64,000 bases of DNA, taken from Pseudomonadota bacterium (lineage in GTDB: Bacteria > Pseudomonadota > Alphaproteobacteria > Rhizobiales > Hyphomicrobiaceae). This document shows positions 7,342 to 16,661 of the stretch, in pieces (the first letter of the stretch is position 1; every line of letters starts with the position of its first letter). The notes below the pieces were generated by a model that worked only from the letters and a program-made list of their open reading frames with translations, was not told the DNA's origin and ran no database searches. The stretch lies in the NCBI GenBank assembly GCA_023412805.1, contig JAEZRM010000052.1:1-64000 (forward strand). The letters run 5' to 3'. The position numbers and the translations under genes are program-made.

Positions 7342-8988
7342 ATGGTCAGACACAGCCTTCTCCAAATTGCGAGATCGGGCGCTACGGTCGCGATTGCCGC
7401 GGCGTGCGTGAGCGTGACCGCACCAGCCGCACGCGCCGATGACCGCCCTGTGATCACCGTCGCCGTCCAGCAGATCGTCAACGCGGGCGTTCTGGATACG
7501 CTGCGCGAGCAATCCAATGTCGGCTCCCGCATCTTCACGAGCATCTTCGACACGCTCATCAAGCTGGATCGTCAGGGAGATCTCTCGCAGCGGCCGGGCC
7601 TCGCCGAGAGCTGGACGCGCATCGACGACAAGACGATCGAATTCAAGCTGAGGCAGGGCGTCAAGTTCCACAACGGCGAAGAGATGACAGCCGAAGACGT
7701 CGCCTTCTCCTTCGGGCCCGAGCGCATGTGGGGCTTCGCGAAGCCGGGCGAGGATGCCAAGACGGGGCAGACGCTCTTCACCCAAGGTGCTGGTCAGTCC
7801 GTCGTCGCGCCGCCCGAGGTGCACGCCGTGGCGCGCCGCCTGATCCCCGGCTTCGATCGCATCGAGGTCGTCGACCGCTATACTGTGCGCTTCCATAACA
7901 AGACGCCCGACGTCACGCTGGAAGGACGCCTGACACGCACCGGCATGAACGTCGTCTCCAAAAAGGCATTCCTCGCCGCGCCTGACTGGAAGACATTCGC
8001 ATCGGCACCGGTTGCGACCGGCCCTTACAAGGTCAAGGAGTTCAAGCCCGACAACATCCTCGTCCTCACGGCTCACGACGACTACTGGGGCGGCAAGCCG
8101 ACCGTGCGCGAAATCCGCTTCGTGGTCGTCCCTGAGGTCGCCGGTCGCGTCAACGGTCTGATCTCCGGCCAGTACGACTTCGTCACCGACATCCCGCCCG
8201 ACCAGATCCAGACCATCGAGGCCAGCGCGAAGCATGAGGTCGTCGGTGGCCCCGTCCTCAACTATCGTCTTGTGGTATTCGACAAGAATCATCCGCAGCT
8301 CCAGGATCCGCGCATCCGCCGCGCGCTTACGCTGGCCATCGACCGGAAGCTGATCGTCGACACACTCTGGTCGGGGCGCACCTCGATCCCGCAGGGTCTG
8401 CAGTGGGAGTACTACGGTCCCATGTTCGTCAAGGAGTGGCAGGCTCCCGAGTACAACCCTGATCTCGCGGCGAAGCTCCTGAAGGAGGCTGGCTACAACG
8501 GCGAGCCGATCCCCTTCCGCGTGCTCAACAACTACTATGCGAACCAGGTCCCAACCGCCCAGATCCTGCAGGAGATGTGGCGTGCCGTGGGCGCCAACGT
8601 GCGGATCGAGATGAAGGAGAACTGGCAGCAGATTCTTGCCAAGGATGCGCCGCGTGCCGTCCGCGACTGGTCCAACTCTGCCCCCTTCAACGATCCCGTG
8701 TCGTCGATGGTCACCCAGCATTGCCCGCGCGGCCAGCAGCAGCAGGTCGGTGAATGGTCCAACGACGAGTTCAACAAACTGTGCGGCGAGCTTGAGACAT
8801 CGACCGATCAGGCCAAACGCCCGGTCATGTTCCGCCGCATGCTCGAGATCATCGAACGCGACGATCCAGGTTACACGGTTCTCCACCGCACAGTGCTTTT
8901 CTACGGCAAGCGGAAGGATCTGGAGTGGAAGTACTCGCCGACGCAGGCCATGGACTTCCGTGCTCACAACCTGAAAGTCCGCAACTGA
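7342..8988 (+). CDS. ABC transporter substrate-binding protein, SBP family 5 (DppA/OppA-like)
   Basis: The periplasmic binding protein of the importer, 548 residues. A Sec signal peptide is visible: basic start MVRHSLLQIARSG, a hydrophobic alanine-rich core, and a likely cleavage after APAARA. The mature protein carries family-5 landmarks: LAESWTRIDDKTIEFKLR, GVKFHNGEEMTAEDV, ATGPYKVKEF, and DPRIRRALTLAIDRK. GAGGAAG precedes the start. It sits between the permeases and a phosphonate monoester hydrolase-like gene, so the ligand may be an organophosphonate ester, but the sequence does not reveal the ligand. Confidence 0.92.
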   Translation: MVRHSLLQIARSGATVAIAAACVSVTAPAARADDRPVITVAVQQIVNAGVLDTLREQSNVGSRIFTSIFDTLIKLDRQGDLSQRPGLAESWTRIDDKTIEFKLRQGVKFHNGEEMTAEDVAFSFGPERMWGFAKPGEDAKTGQTLFTQGAGQSVVAPPEVHAVARRLIPGFDRIEVVDRYTVRFHNKTPDVTLEGRLTRTGMNVVSKKAFLAAPDWKTFASAPVATGPYKVKEFKPDNILVLTAHDDYWGGKPTVREIRFVVVPEVAGRVNGLISGQYDFVTDIPPDQIQTIEASAKHEVVGGPVLNYRLVVFDKNHPQLQDPRIRRALTLAIDRKLIVDTLWSGRTSIPQGLQWEYYGPMFVKEWQAPEYNPDLAAKLLKEAGYNGEPIPFRVLNNYYANQVPTAQILQEMWRAVGANVRIEMKENWQQILAKDAPRAVRDWSNSAPFNDPVSSMVTQHCPRGQQQQVGEWSNDEFNKLCGELETSTDQAKRPVMFRRMLEIIERDDPGYTVLHRTVLFYGKRKDLEWKYSPTQAMDFRAHNLKVRN

Positions 8989-9057
8989 CGATCTGAAGGA
9001 CGGTGGTCGGCAGCAACGCCGGCCACCGCGATCTCTCAATCCCACCGGAAACACTCG

Positions 9058-10620
9058 ATGCCCACCATCGCCGATCCCAAGCGCAAGAATGTCCTTTTCA
9101 TCGTCGTCGATCAGTGGCGCGGCGATACGCTGAAGGCCGCCGGACACAAAACGATCCGGACGCCCAACATCGACGCGCTGGTGGCCGAGAGCGTCACCTT
9201 TCGGCGGCACTACACCGTCACATCGCCGTGCGGGCCTGCGCGCGCCTCGCTGCTGACCGGCATGTACGCGATGAACCACCGCGCCGTGCAGAACACCATT
9301 CCGCTCGACGCGCGCCATACCAACCTGGCGATGGAAGTGCGAAAGGGTGGCTGGGATCCGGCGATCGTCGGCTACACGACAACGACGCCCGATCCACGCG
9401 AATGGCCGGCCATGGACCCCGCGTTCACCGTGCTTGGCGACCTCATGCACGGCTGGCGACCGGTCGGTGCCTTCGAGCCACGGATGGAAGGCTACTTCGC
9501 CTGGCTGGCGAGCCAAGGCTACAAGCTTCCGGACAATCGCGCCGACATATGGCTGCCGGAAGGTGTCACCGAGGAGGAACTGGGCGCCACGCGCAAGCCG
9601 TCACGCATTCCCGCCCACCTGTCCGATACCCGCTGGTTCAGCGAGCGCGCGCTGACGTATCTCCTCGGGGCCGCGAAGCGGCCGTGGTTTCTCCATCTCG
9701 GTTACTATCGACCGCATCCGCCGTTTGCGGCGCCCGCGCCCTACCATGAGATGTACGCCATCGACGATGCTCCGGAGCCTGTGCGCGCATCGACACCGGG
9801 AGAGGAGGCGCGTCAGCATCCGTTGCTGAAATTCTTCCTCGATTCGATCGAGAAGCGCCGCTTCTTCGAGAACGGTAAGGGACTCGCCAGCTCCATGGAC
9901 GTGTCCGAGGTCCGTCAGATGCGCGCGACGTACTATGGACTGATCTCCGAGTGCGACGCCGAGATCGGCCGCGTGCTTCAGTTTCTGCGCGACAGTGGGC
10001 AGTGGGACGACACACTCATCGTCCTCACCAGCGATCACGGCGAGCAGCTCGGCGATCACTATATCCTGGGCAAGGTCGGCTATTTCGACGAAAGCTTCCA
10101 CATCCCGCTGATCATCCGCGATCCCGACACAAGTGCTGATGCGACGCGCGGCACTGTCGTCGACTCCTTCACCGAGTCCATCGACGTCATGCCGACGATA
10201 CTCAACTGGCTCGGCCTGGAGACGCCGCGCACGGTCGACGGCCGTTCACTGCTGCCGTTCGTGCGCGAAGGCGCCGCGCCGCCCGACTGGCGGCGCCATG
10301 TGCACTACGAGTATGACTACCGCAATGTATTCATGGGCGCCGCGCGCCCCGAGGAGGTGCTGGGGGTCGGCCTGGACGAGGCGAGCCTCGCCGTCGTCGA
10401 GGATGAAGCGGGCAAGTACGTTCACTTCACCAAACTGCCAAGTCTCTATTTCGATCTGGCTCGGGATCCGGGCCAGTTCACATCACTTGCTGCAGATCCG
10501 GGCCGAGCTTCCGACGTCCTCCGCTATGCGCAAGCGATGCTGTCGTGGCGTCTGCGCTTCGCCGAGCGCACATTGACGGGCTATCAGGCCTCTCCCGAAG
10601 GGCTCATCAAGCGGGCGTAG
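9058..10620 (+). CDS. Phosphonate monoester hydrolase-like sulfatase-family enzyme
   Basis: A cytoplasmic alkaline-phosphatase-superfamily hydrolase of 520 residues without a signal peptide. The metal-binding start is FIVVDQWRGD. The sulfatase signature C58-G-P-A-R marks the cysteine expected to mature to formylglycine. Later metal residues appear in LTSDHGEQLGDH. Size and the cysteine position closely match what I recall of the Rhizobium/Burkholderia phosphonate monoester hydrolases, which also act on phosphodiesters and sulfate esters. It lies between an importer and phnG, so release of a free phosphonate from an imported ester is the natural inference. A choline-sulfatase-type activity is the main alternative. 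Confidence 0.85.
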   Translation: MPTIADPKRKNVLFIVVDQWRGDTLKAAGHKTIRTPNIDALVAESVTFRRHYTVTSPCGPARASLLTGMYAMNHRAVQNTIPLDARHTNLAMEVRKGGWDPAIVGYTTTTPDPREWPAMDPAFTVLGDLMHGWRPVGAFEPRMEGYFAWLASQGYKLPDNRADIWLPEGVTEEELGATRKPSRIPAHLSDTRWFSERALTYLLGAAKRPWFLHLGYYRPHPPFAAPAPYHEMYAIDDAPEPVRASTPGEEARQHPLLKFFLDSIEKRRFFENGKGLASSMDVSEVRQMRATYYGLISECDAEIGRVLQFLRDSGQWDDTLIVLTSDHGEQLGDHYILGKVGYFDESFHIPLIIRDPDTSADATRGTVVDSFTESIDVMPTILNWLGLETPRTVDGRSLLPFVREGAAPPDWRRHVHYEYDYRNVFMGAARPEEVLGVGLDEASLAVVEDEAGKYVHFTKLPSLYFDLARDPGQFTSLAADPGRASDVLRYAQAMLSWRLRFAERTLTGYQASPEGLIKRA

Positions 10621-10802
10621 CGCTCGATGTAATCTTGCACCGATGGCTCGGTTGTCGCGCCTCGCCGTCGAGCGCGCTTTCTACTCACGGCGAGCATTCA
10701 GTCTCGTTTGAGACCGGCACCTTTCGCGTGCCTACCCCAGCTTCGGCCATTGCTATGCGCACCGTCACAAAAGTTTTAACCGCGCCGCCTAAGAGCAAGG
10801 CC
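10621..10802. other. Gap between hydrolase gene and phnG
   Basis: This stretch holds no gene I can support. A small inverted repeat GTCTC-GTTT-GAGAC lies at 10701-10714. A sequence CCGTCACAAAAGTTTTAAC about 30-50 bases before phnG is a poor match to a Pho-box half-site. A separate phn promoter here is possible but unproven. Confidence 0.35.
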
Positions 10803-11285
10803 ATGCCCGACACTCAAAGGATCGATGATCGCCTGGATGCGCGCGTGGTCGCCTCGCGCCAAGCACTGATGCGCGTCTGCGCCGAGGCAACCGAAGCGGA
10901 GATGCGGGCTGCAATGCAGCACCTCGAACCGCATCCAGAAGCCGTCGATGTGCGCCCCACTGAAACCGGACTCGTCATGCTGCGCGGCCGGATCGGCGGT
11001 AGCGGGGCGCCGTTCAACATCGGCGAGGCGACCGTAACCCGCGCAGCCGTGCGGCTGCTGACGGGCGAGACGGGCTTCTCCTACCTGCTGGGGCGCTCGA
11101 AATCGCGCGCGCGTCTTGCCGCCATCCTGGACGCGGCGGGTCGGAACCCGACCTACCGCCCTGCGCTGGAACGGCACCTGATTGGGCCCGTGACCTACCG
11201 GATAGAGCGCGAACGCCGCATCGCGCGCGAGGAGACCGCAGCCACACGCGTCGAATTCTTCACCCTCGTGCGCGGCGAGGACTGA
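10803..11285 (+). CDS. phnG: C-P lyase subunit PhnG
   Basis: A subunit of the PhnGHIJK carbon-phosphorus lyase core, acting with PhnI to couple phosphonate to ATP as ribose-1-phosphonate triphosphate. It has 160 residues, the usual size. The family segment GRIGGSGAPFNIGEATVTRA is clear, followed by GYLLGR-like FSYLLGRSK. The start at 10803 gives the standard N-terminus. An upstream ATG at 10755 would add 16 residues. It is followed by phnH after one base. Confidence 0.93.
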   Translation: MPDTQRIDDRLDARVVASRQALMRVCAEATEAEMRAAMQHLEPHPEAVDVRPTETGLVMLRGRIGGSGAPFNIGEATVTRAAVRLLTGETGFSYLLGRSKSRARLAAILDAAGRNPTYRPALERHLIGPVTYRIERERRIAREETAATRVEFFTLVRGED

Positions 11286-11286
11286 C

Positions 11287-11889
11287 ATGCATACGACTGC
11301 ATTCGCCAGCGGGTTCGCCGATCCGGTGTTCGACTCGCAGATGGTATTCCGTGCCGTGCTCGAGGCCATGGCATGTCCGGGCCGGATCGCGCCGATCGCG
11401 ACGATGCTCGAGCCGCCGCTGCCGCTGCTGCCGACGTCGGCCAGCGTTCTGCTCGCCCTCGCGGATTACGAGACGTCGATCTGGCTGGACGAGGCTCTTG
11501 AGCGTGCGCCGGCGGTCGGCGATTTCCTCCGCTTTCATACGGGTGCGCGTCTCGCACGCAACCGACGAGAGGCTGATTTCGCTGTCGTCGCTGGGCCGGA
11601 AAGCCTGCTGCCGCTCACCGCTTTCGCACAAGGCACCCCAGAGTATCCGGATCGCTCGACGACAGCGATCGTGCAGGTCGAGACACTCGCCAACGACGGC
11701 TGGCAGCTCCACGGCCCCGGCATTCCCGACCGCACCGCCTTCCGCGCCGCACCGCTGCCGGTCGATTTCACCGAGCAGTTCGCTGCCAACCGCGCACGCT
11801 TCCCTTGCGGCGTCGACCTCATCTTCGTCACCACTACCGAGATGGCTGCACTGCCGAGAAGCACCCGCATCCTGGAAGGAGCTGCCTGA
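11287..11889 (+). CDS. phnH: C-P lyase subunit PhnH
   Basis: A structural subunit of the C-P lyase core complex with a PLP-transferase-like fold but no cofactor site, 200 residues. It begins GFADPVFDSQMVFRAVLEA and contains the conserved MACPGRI segment. The C-terminus PCGVDLIFVTTTEMAALPRS fits the family. It starts one base after phnG and its stop overlaps the phnI start, so the core genes are translationally coupled. Confidence 0.93.
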   Translation: MHTTAFASGFADPVFDSQMVFRAVLEAMACPGRIAPIATMLEPPLPLLPTSASVLLALADYETSIWLDEALERAPAVGDFLRFHTGARLARNRREADFAVVAGPESLLPLTAFAQGTPEYPDRSTTAIVQVETLANDGWQLHGPGIPDRTAFRAAPLPVDFTEQFAANRARFPCGVDLIFVTTTEMAALPRSTRILEGAA

Positions 11890-12983
11890 TGTATGTGGCC
11901 GTCAAGGGAGGCGAAACGGCGATCGCGGCGGCGCATACGCTGTTGGCGCGGGAACGCCGCGGCGATCCGGCCGTTCCCGAGTTGACCGCCGAGCAAATCC
12001 GCGAGCAGCTTACACTCGCCGTTGACCGCGTGATGGGCGAGGGATCACTCTACGATCGCGACCTTGCAGCACTGGCAATAAAGCAGGCGCGCGGAGACCT
12101 GATCGAAGCCATCTTCCTCGTTCGCGCCTACCGTTCGACGCTGCCACGCTTTGGCTATGCGACGCCGATAGAGACGAGCGCGATGGCGATCCGGCGGCGC
12201 ATCTCGGCGACGTTCAAGGATCTGCCGGGCGGCCAGGTGCTGGGGCCGACGTTCGACTACACGCATCGCCTGCTCGATGACAGCCTGAATGCCGGCGCGC
12301 CGCCCGATGCACCGGCGCGGAAGGAAGTAAATGAGGCCACCGCGACGCCGCACGTCGCCGGTCTGCTCGGCGCGCACGGACTGATCGAGCCCAATCCCGA
12401 GACAGACGACTCGCAACCCATCGGCGATCTGACGCGCGAGCCGCTCGCTTTTCCCGCCGACCGTGACTTGAGATTGCAGTCGCTGGCCCGTGGCGATGAG
12501 GGCCTCCTGCTCGCACTCGGCTACTCCACCCAACGCGGCTACGGCCGCACGCATCCCTTCGCAGGCGAGATCCGCATGGGCGAAGTCGAAGTCCATTTCG
12601 TTCCCGAGGAGCTCGGCTTCGAGGTGCCGCTCGGGGCCATCACTGTCACCGAATGCGAGATGGTCAACCAGTTCAAGGGCAGCGCCGAGAGTCCGCCGCA
12701 ATTCACGCGCGGCTACGGCCTCACCTTCGGCCACTCGGAGCGCAAGGCGATGTCGATGGCGCTGGTCGATCGGGCGCTCCGTGCGCGCGAGCTCGGCGAG
12801 GAGGTCGTCGCACCAGCACAGGACGAGGAGTTCGTGCTCTCTCACGCCGACAACGTGCAGGCGACAGGTTTTGTCGAACATCTGAAGTTGCCGCACTACG
12901 TCGACTTCCAGGCCGAGCTGCAGCTTGTCCGCCAGATGCGCCGCGAATGGGAAGAAGCACAGCACAAGGAGGCGGCCGAATGA
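11889..12983 (+). CDS. phnI: C-P lyase subunit PhnI
   Basis: PhnI is the nucleosidase/transferase subunit that displaces adenine from ATP to attach the phosphonate to ribose. It has 364 residues, starting with the family's characteristic MYVAVKGGE. Later segments such as GYSTQRGYGRTHPF and RGYGLTFGHSERKAM are highly conserved in PhnI. The ATG shares one base with the phnH stop (TGATG). The stop overlaps phnJ by four bases. Confidence 0.95.
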   Translation: MYVAVKGGETAIAAAHTLLARERRGDPAVPELTAEQIREQLTLAVDRVMGEGSLYDRDLAALAIKQARGDLIEAIFLVRAYRSTLPRFGYATPIETSAMAIRRRISATFKDLPGGQVLGPTFDYTHRLLDDSLNAGAPPDAPARKEVNEATATPHVAGLLGAHGLIEPNPETDDSQPIGDLTREPLAFPADRDLRLQSLARGDEGLLLALGYSTQRGYGRTHPFAGEIRMGEVEVHFVPEELGFEVPLGAITVTECEMVNQFKGSAESPPQFTRGYGLTFGHSERKAMSMALVDRALRARELGEEVVAPAQDEEFVLSHADNVQATGFVEHLKLPHYVDFQAELQLVRQMRREWEEAQHKEAAE

Positions 12984-13855
12984 GCGACGCCGCCACTTAT
13001 AACTTCGCCTACCTCGACGAGCAGACGAAGCGCATGATCCGCCGCGCACTGCTGAAGGCGGTGGCCATTCCCGGCTACCAGGTGCCGTTTGCGAGCCGCG
13101 AGATGCCGATGCCCTACGGATGGGGTACTGGCGGTGTGCAGGTCACAGCCGCAGTTCTCGGCCCCGAGGATAGGCTCAAGGTCATCGATCAGGGCGCCGA
13201 TGACACGACCAACGCCGTTTCGATCCGCAAATTCTTCGAGCGGACGGCCGGTGTTGCGACAACGACACGCACGAGCGACGCGACCATCATCCAGACGCGC
13301 CACCGCATCCCCGAGACACCGCTGCGCGAGGGACAAATCCTCGTCTACCAGGTTCCGATCCCGGAGCCGCTGCGCTTTCTCGAGCCGCGTGAGACCGAGA
13401 CGCGCCGTCAGCACGCGCTCGAGGACTACGGACTCATGCACGTCAAGCTCTACGAGGACATCGCGCGGCACGGTCACATCGCTACCACCTATGCCTATCC
13501 GGTGAAGGTCGATGACCGCTACGTCATGGACCCTTCGCCGACGCCAAAGTTCGACAACCCGAAGATGGACATGTGCCCGGCGCTGCAGCTTTTCGGCGCC
13601 GGTCGCGAGAAGCGCATCTATGCGCTGCCGCCCTACACGAAGGTCGTCAGCCTCGACTTCGAGGATCATCCGTTCGAACCGACAAGATTTGACCGTGGCT
13701 GTGCGCTCTGCGGGTCGGAAGGAATCTACCTCGATGAAGTCGTGACGGATGATCGCGGCGGCCGCATGTTCGTGTGCTCGGATACCGATTTCTGCGAGAG
13801 CCGGCGCCCCACACCCGATGGCAATGGCCACACGCCGCGCGAGGTCCCGCGATGA
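12980..13855 (+). CDS. phnJ: C-P lyase radical-SAM subunit PhnJ
   Basis: PhnJ breaks the C-P bond using a [4Fe-4S] cluster, S-adenosylmethionine and glycyl and thiyl radicals. The protein has 291 residues. The four cysteines that matter in Escherichia coli PhnJ fall at identical positions here: C241, C244, C266 and C272 (motifs GCALC and CSDTDFC). The glycine proposed as radical site is also at position 32 (PGYQVPF). All catalytic residues I know of are therefore retained, so the enzyme should be active. It overlaps phnI and phnK by four bases each. Confidence 0.96.
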   Translation: MSDAATYNFAYLDEQTKRMIRRALLKAVAIPGYQVPFASREMPMPYGWGTGGVQVTAAVLGPEDRLKVIDQGADDTTNAVSIRKFFERTAGVATTTRTSDATIIQTRHRIPETPLREGQILVYQVPIPEPLRFLEPRETETRRQHALEDYGLMHVKLYEDIARHGHIATTYAYPVKVDDRYVMDPSPTPKFDNPKMDMCPALQLFGAGREKRIYALPPYTKVVSLDFEDHPFEPTRFDRGCALCGSEGIYLDEVVTDDRGGRMFVCSDTDFCESRRPTPDGNGHTPREVPR

Positions 13856-14637
13856 CCGGCGCCGTCGATCGTCCGCTGATGGTCGCGCGCGGACTGACCA
13901 GGCACTATGGCCCGCGCGTCGGTTGCGAGGACGTATCGCTCGACATCCATGAAGGCGAGGTGGTGGCAGTCGTCGGCGAATCCGGCTCGGGGAAGTCGAC
14001 GCTGCTGGGCCTGCTATCGACGCAGCTGCAGCCGACTGCCGGCAGCATCCATTACCGGATGCGCGACGGCGAAGAGCGTGACCTCTTCGCACTCGGAGAA
14101 GCCGAGCGACGCTTCCTGCTGCGCACCGACTGGGGCTTCGTGCATCAGGACGCACGTCTTGGCCTGCGCATGGGTGTCTCTGCCGGTGGCAATGTCGGCG
14201 AGCGGTTGATGGCCGTCGGCTGGCGCAGCTATGGCCGCATTCGCGCCGAGGCCGAAAGCTGGCTTGAGCGTGTCGAGATCGAGCGGGACCGTATCGACGA
14301 TCGGCCCGACACGTTCTCGGGCGGCATGCGTCAGCGCCTCCAGATCGCCAAGAACATGGTCACGCGGCCACGCCTCCTGTTCATGGACGAGCCGACCGGC
14401 GGTCTCGATGTCTCCGTGCAGGCGCGCCTTCTCGACCTCATCCGCGGTTTCGTCAGCGAGTATGGTCTCGCCTCGGTGATCGTGACGCATGACCTCGCAG
14501 TAGCAAGGCTGCTGTCGCACCGCATGGTCGTCATGCGCCATGGTCGTGTCATCGAAACGGGGCTCACCGATCAAGTGCTCGACGATCCGCGAGAGCCCTA
14601 CACGCAGCTCCTCGTCGCCTCGATTCTCCAGGCATAG
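13852..14637 (+). CDS. phnK: C-P lyase ABC-type ATPase PhnK
   Basis: An ABC ATPase that docks on the PhnGHIJ core, 261 residues. Walker A is GESGSGKST, the signature is FSGGMRQRLQ, Walker B is LLFMDEPTGGLD and the H-loop is VTHD. PhnK also carries the characteristic insertion after Walker A (LFALGEAERRFLLRTDWGFVHQ). The start overlaps the phnJ stop by four bases. The stop codon TAG at 14635-14637 is part of the 167-nt hairpin element that follows immediately, so the element formed or replaced the end of this gene. Confidence 0.94.
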   Translation: MTGAVDRPLMVARGLTRHYGPRVGCEDVSLDIHEGEVVAVVGESGSGKSTLLGLLSTQLQPTAGSIHYRMRDGEERDLFALGEAERRFLLRTDWGFVHQDARLGLRMGVSAGGNVGERLMAVGWRSYGRIRAEAESWLERVEIERDRIDDRPDTFSGGMRQRLQIAKNMVTRPRLLFMDEPTGGLDVSVQARLLDLIRGFVSEYGLASVIVTHDLAVARLLSHRMVVMRHGRVIETGLTDQVLDDPREPYTQLLVASILQA

Positions 14638-14800
14638 TGTGATGATCGAGAAATTCGCCAGATCTCGCCGCACGGTACCGAGCGAATTTCTCGATCTGAA
14701 TCACACTGGCAAATCTATGATTCTAGTGTCCCTTTTGATTCCGAAGTTCGCTCGGGACACCAGCATCAAGGTCTGGCGAACTTCGGAATCGGGACACTAG
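14634..14800. repeat. Two-hairpin repeat element, copy 2, between phnK and phnL
   Basis: This copy has the same length (167 nt) and structure as the one at 1-167. By eye I count about 17 differences, almost all in hairpin loops and the linker. The stems GATCGAGAAATTCGC and GATTCCGAAGTTCGC and their mirrors are identical. Its left end supplies the phnK stop codon and its right end lies five bases before the phnL ATG. It therefore fills the entire intergenic space of an operon whose other junctions overlap or are a few bases long. Confidence 0.9.
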
Positions 14801-14805
14801 CCGTC

Positions 14806-15516
14806 ATGACCAATGACCACGCCGAAATGCTCCGCCTGGACGCGGTCGCCAAGACCTTCGATATGCATCTACGCGGCGGTGCGCGGCTGCCGGCGGTGGC
14901 CGGCGTCTCGCTCTCGGTGTCGCGTGGCGAGTGCGTGGTGCTTGGCGGTCCGTCCGGCACCGGCAAATCGTCGATACTGAAGATGATCTACGGCAACTAT
15001 CGCGCCGACGCCGGCCGCATCGAGATCAATGGCCCTGCTGGTCCAGTCGATGTCGTGCGCGCAAGCCCGCGCGCCGTGCTGGCACTCAGGAAGCGCACGG
15101 TCGGCTATGTCAGCCAGTTCCTGCGCGTGATCCCGCGCATCGGTGCGTTCGATATCGTTGCTTCCGCTGGCCGCGAGTCGGGACTCGGCGAGCAGCAAGC
15201 GCAGGCCAACGCGAGCGCGCTGCTCAGGGTGCTCAATGTACCGGAGCGGCTATGGCGCCTGCCTCCGGCAACCTTCTCCGGCGGTGAACAGCAGCGCATC
15301 AACATCGCGCGCGGATTCGCGGCCGAGCGGCCGGTCCTGCTGCTGGACGAGCCAACGGCATCGCTTGATGCCGTCAACCGCGCCGCCGTGGTCGAGCTGA
15401 TCGAAGCGCGCAAGCGTGCCGGGGTCGCCATCCTCGGCATTTTTCATGACGAGGACGTCCGTGACCGGGTCGCCGACCGAGTCATCGACGTCAAGCAGTT
15501 TGCACCAGGGGCCTGA
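14806..15516 (+). CDS. phnL: C-P lyase ABC-type ATPase PhnL
   Basis: A LolD-like ABC ATPase of 236 residues that binds above PhnK in the C-P lyase assembly. It shows Walker A (GPSGTGKSS), signature FSGGEQQR, Walker B (VLLLDEPTASLD) and the H-loop (IFHDEDV). The opening LRLDAVAKTFDMHLRGGARLP is typical of PhnL. The nearest GGGA before the start is inside the hairpin element. phnM follows five bases later. Confidence 0.94.
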   Translation: MTNDHAEMLRLDAVAKTFDMHLRGGARLPAVAGVSLSVSRGECVVLGGPSGTGKSSILKMIYGNYRADAGRIEINGPAGPVDVVRASPRAVLALRKRTVGYVSQFLRVIPRIGAFDIVASAGRESGLGEQQAQANASALLRVLNVPERLWRLPPATFSGGEQQRINIARGFAAERPVLLLDEPTASLDAVNRAAVVELIEARKRAGVAILGIFHDEDVRDRVADRVIDVKQFAPGA

Positions 15517-15521
15517 AACCG

Positions 15522-16661
15522 ATGACGCGGGAGCTGGTTCTCGGGAATGCAAAGGTGGCGCTTGCCGACGTTATCATCGACGGCTGGGTCGCCACGCGCG
15601 ACGGCGTGATCGTCGAGGTCGGTCGCGGCGCGGCGCCGCGCAACAGCGTCGATGTCGACGGCGACTTCGTTATTCCGGGCCTCGTTGAGCTGCACACCGA
15701 CCACCTCGAGCAGCATCTGCGGCCCCGCCCCAAGGTCCACTGGCCTGAAGCCTCGGCGATTCTGGCCTTTGATGCGCAGATCGCTGCCTCCGGCATCACG
15801 ACCGTCTTCGATTGCATCCGGGCGGGGCGCGATGATGATTACTCGCCGATCGTCAACGAGGTCTCGGTCGTGATCGACGGCATCACGCGGGCAGCCGCCG
15901 AAGGGCTCCTGCGCGCCGAGCATCGGGTGCACCTCAGATGCGAGGTCACCGCCGATGATGTCCTCGAGAATGCACAGAATGCACTGACGCAGCGCATCGA
16001 TCTGATCTCGCTCATGGACCATACGCCGGGCGCACGCCAATTCACTAATATCGACGCCTGGCGCATCTACTATGGCGGTAAATCAGGACGGTCGCCGGCA
16101 GACCTCGACAAGCTGATCCAGATCAAGCACGCCTCGCACGCGCGCAACTACGCCAAGCATCGCCGCGCGCTCGTGGCACTCGCCCGCGAGCGCGATATCG
16201 CGCTGGCGAGCCACGATGACACGACGGCGGCGCACGTCGACGAATCGATCGCCGATAGAGTTGCCATTGCCGAGTTTCCGACCTCGGTCGAGGCTGCGCG
16301 CCTTTCCCATGCGGCGGGCATCGATGTCCTGATGGGCGCGCCCAACATCGTGCGCGGTGGCTCGCACTCCGGCAATGTCGCCGCCGAGACACTGGCGCGC
16401 GCAGGCCACCTCGACATTCTGTCCTCCGACTACGTGCCGGCGAGCCTGCTGCTCGGCGCATTCGAGCTGGCGCGACGCATCGAGGGTTACGGACTCGCCA
16501 AGGCGCTGCGGACCGTGACGTCAAATCCAGCGCGGGCGGCGAACCTGCACGATCGCGGCGAGATCGCAGCCGGCAAACGCGCCGACCTCGTGCGCGTCCG
16601 TCTTGTCGAAGGCACGCCTGTGGTCCGCGAGGTGTACCGGGAGGGAAAGCGTGTCACGTGA
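15522..16661 (+). CDS. phnM: Alpha-D-ribose 1-methylphosphonate 5-triphosphate diphosphatase PhnM
   Basis: An amidohydrolase-superfamily enzyme of 379 residues that removes pyrophosphate from the ribose-phosphonate triphosphate. Metal ligands are visible in LVELHTDHLEQH and, later, SHDDTTAAHV. The typical PhnM stretch LMDHTPGARQF is present. The C-terminal segment is GLAKALRTVTSNPARAANL with GEIAAGKRADLV. It overlaps phnN by eleven bases. Confidence 0.95.
   Translation: MTRELVLGNAKVALADVIIDGWVATRDGVIVEVGRGAAPRNSVDVDGDFVIPGLVELHTDHLEQHLRPRPKVHWPEASAILAFDAQIAASGITTVFDCIRAGRDDDYSPIVNEVSVVIDGITRAAAEGLLRAEHRVHLRCEVTADDVLENAQNALTQRIDLISLMDHTPGARQFTNIDAWRIYYGGKSGRSPADLDKLIQIKHASHARNYAKHRRALVALARERDIALASHDDTTAAHVDESIADRVAIAEFPTSVEAARLSHAAGIDVLMGAPNIVRGGSHSGNVAAETLARAGHLDILSSDYVPASLLLGAFELARRIEGYGLAKALRTVTSNPARAANLHDRGEIAAGKRADLVRVRLVEGTPVVREVYREGKRVT

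Noticed and set aside
7321..9516. Very long antisense open frame (about 730 codons) opposite the SBP and hydrolase genes
   Set aside because: The plus strand encodes clear SBP family 5 and sulfatase-family proteins. The antisense frame is a GC-codon shadow with no family motifs.
10740..10802. Pho box upstream of phnG
   Set aside because: Only a weak half-site (CCGTCAC) exists and the 11-bp periodic second half is missing.
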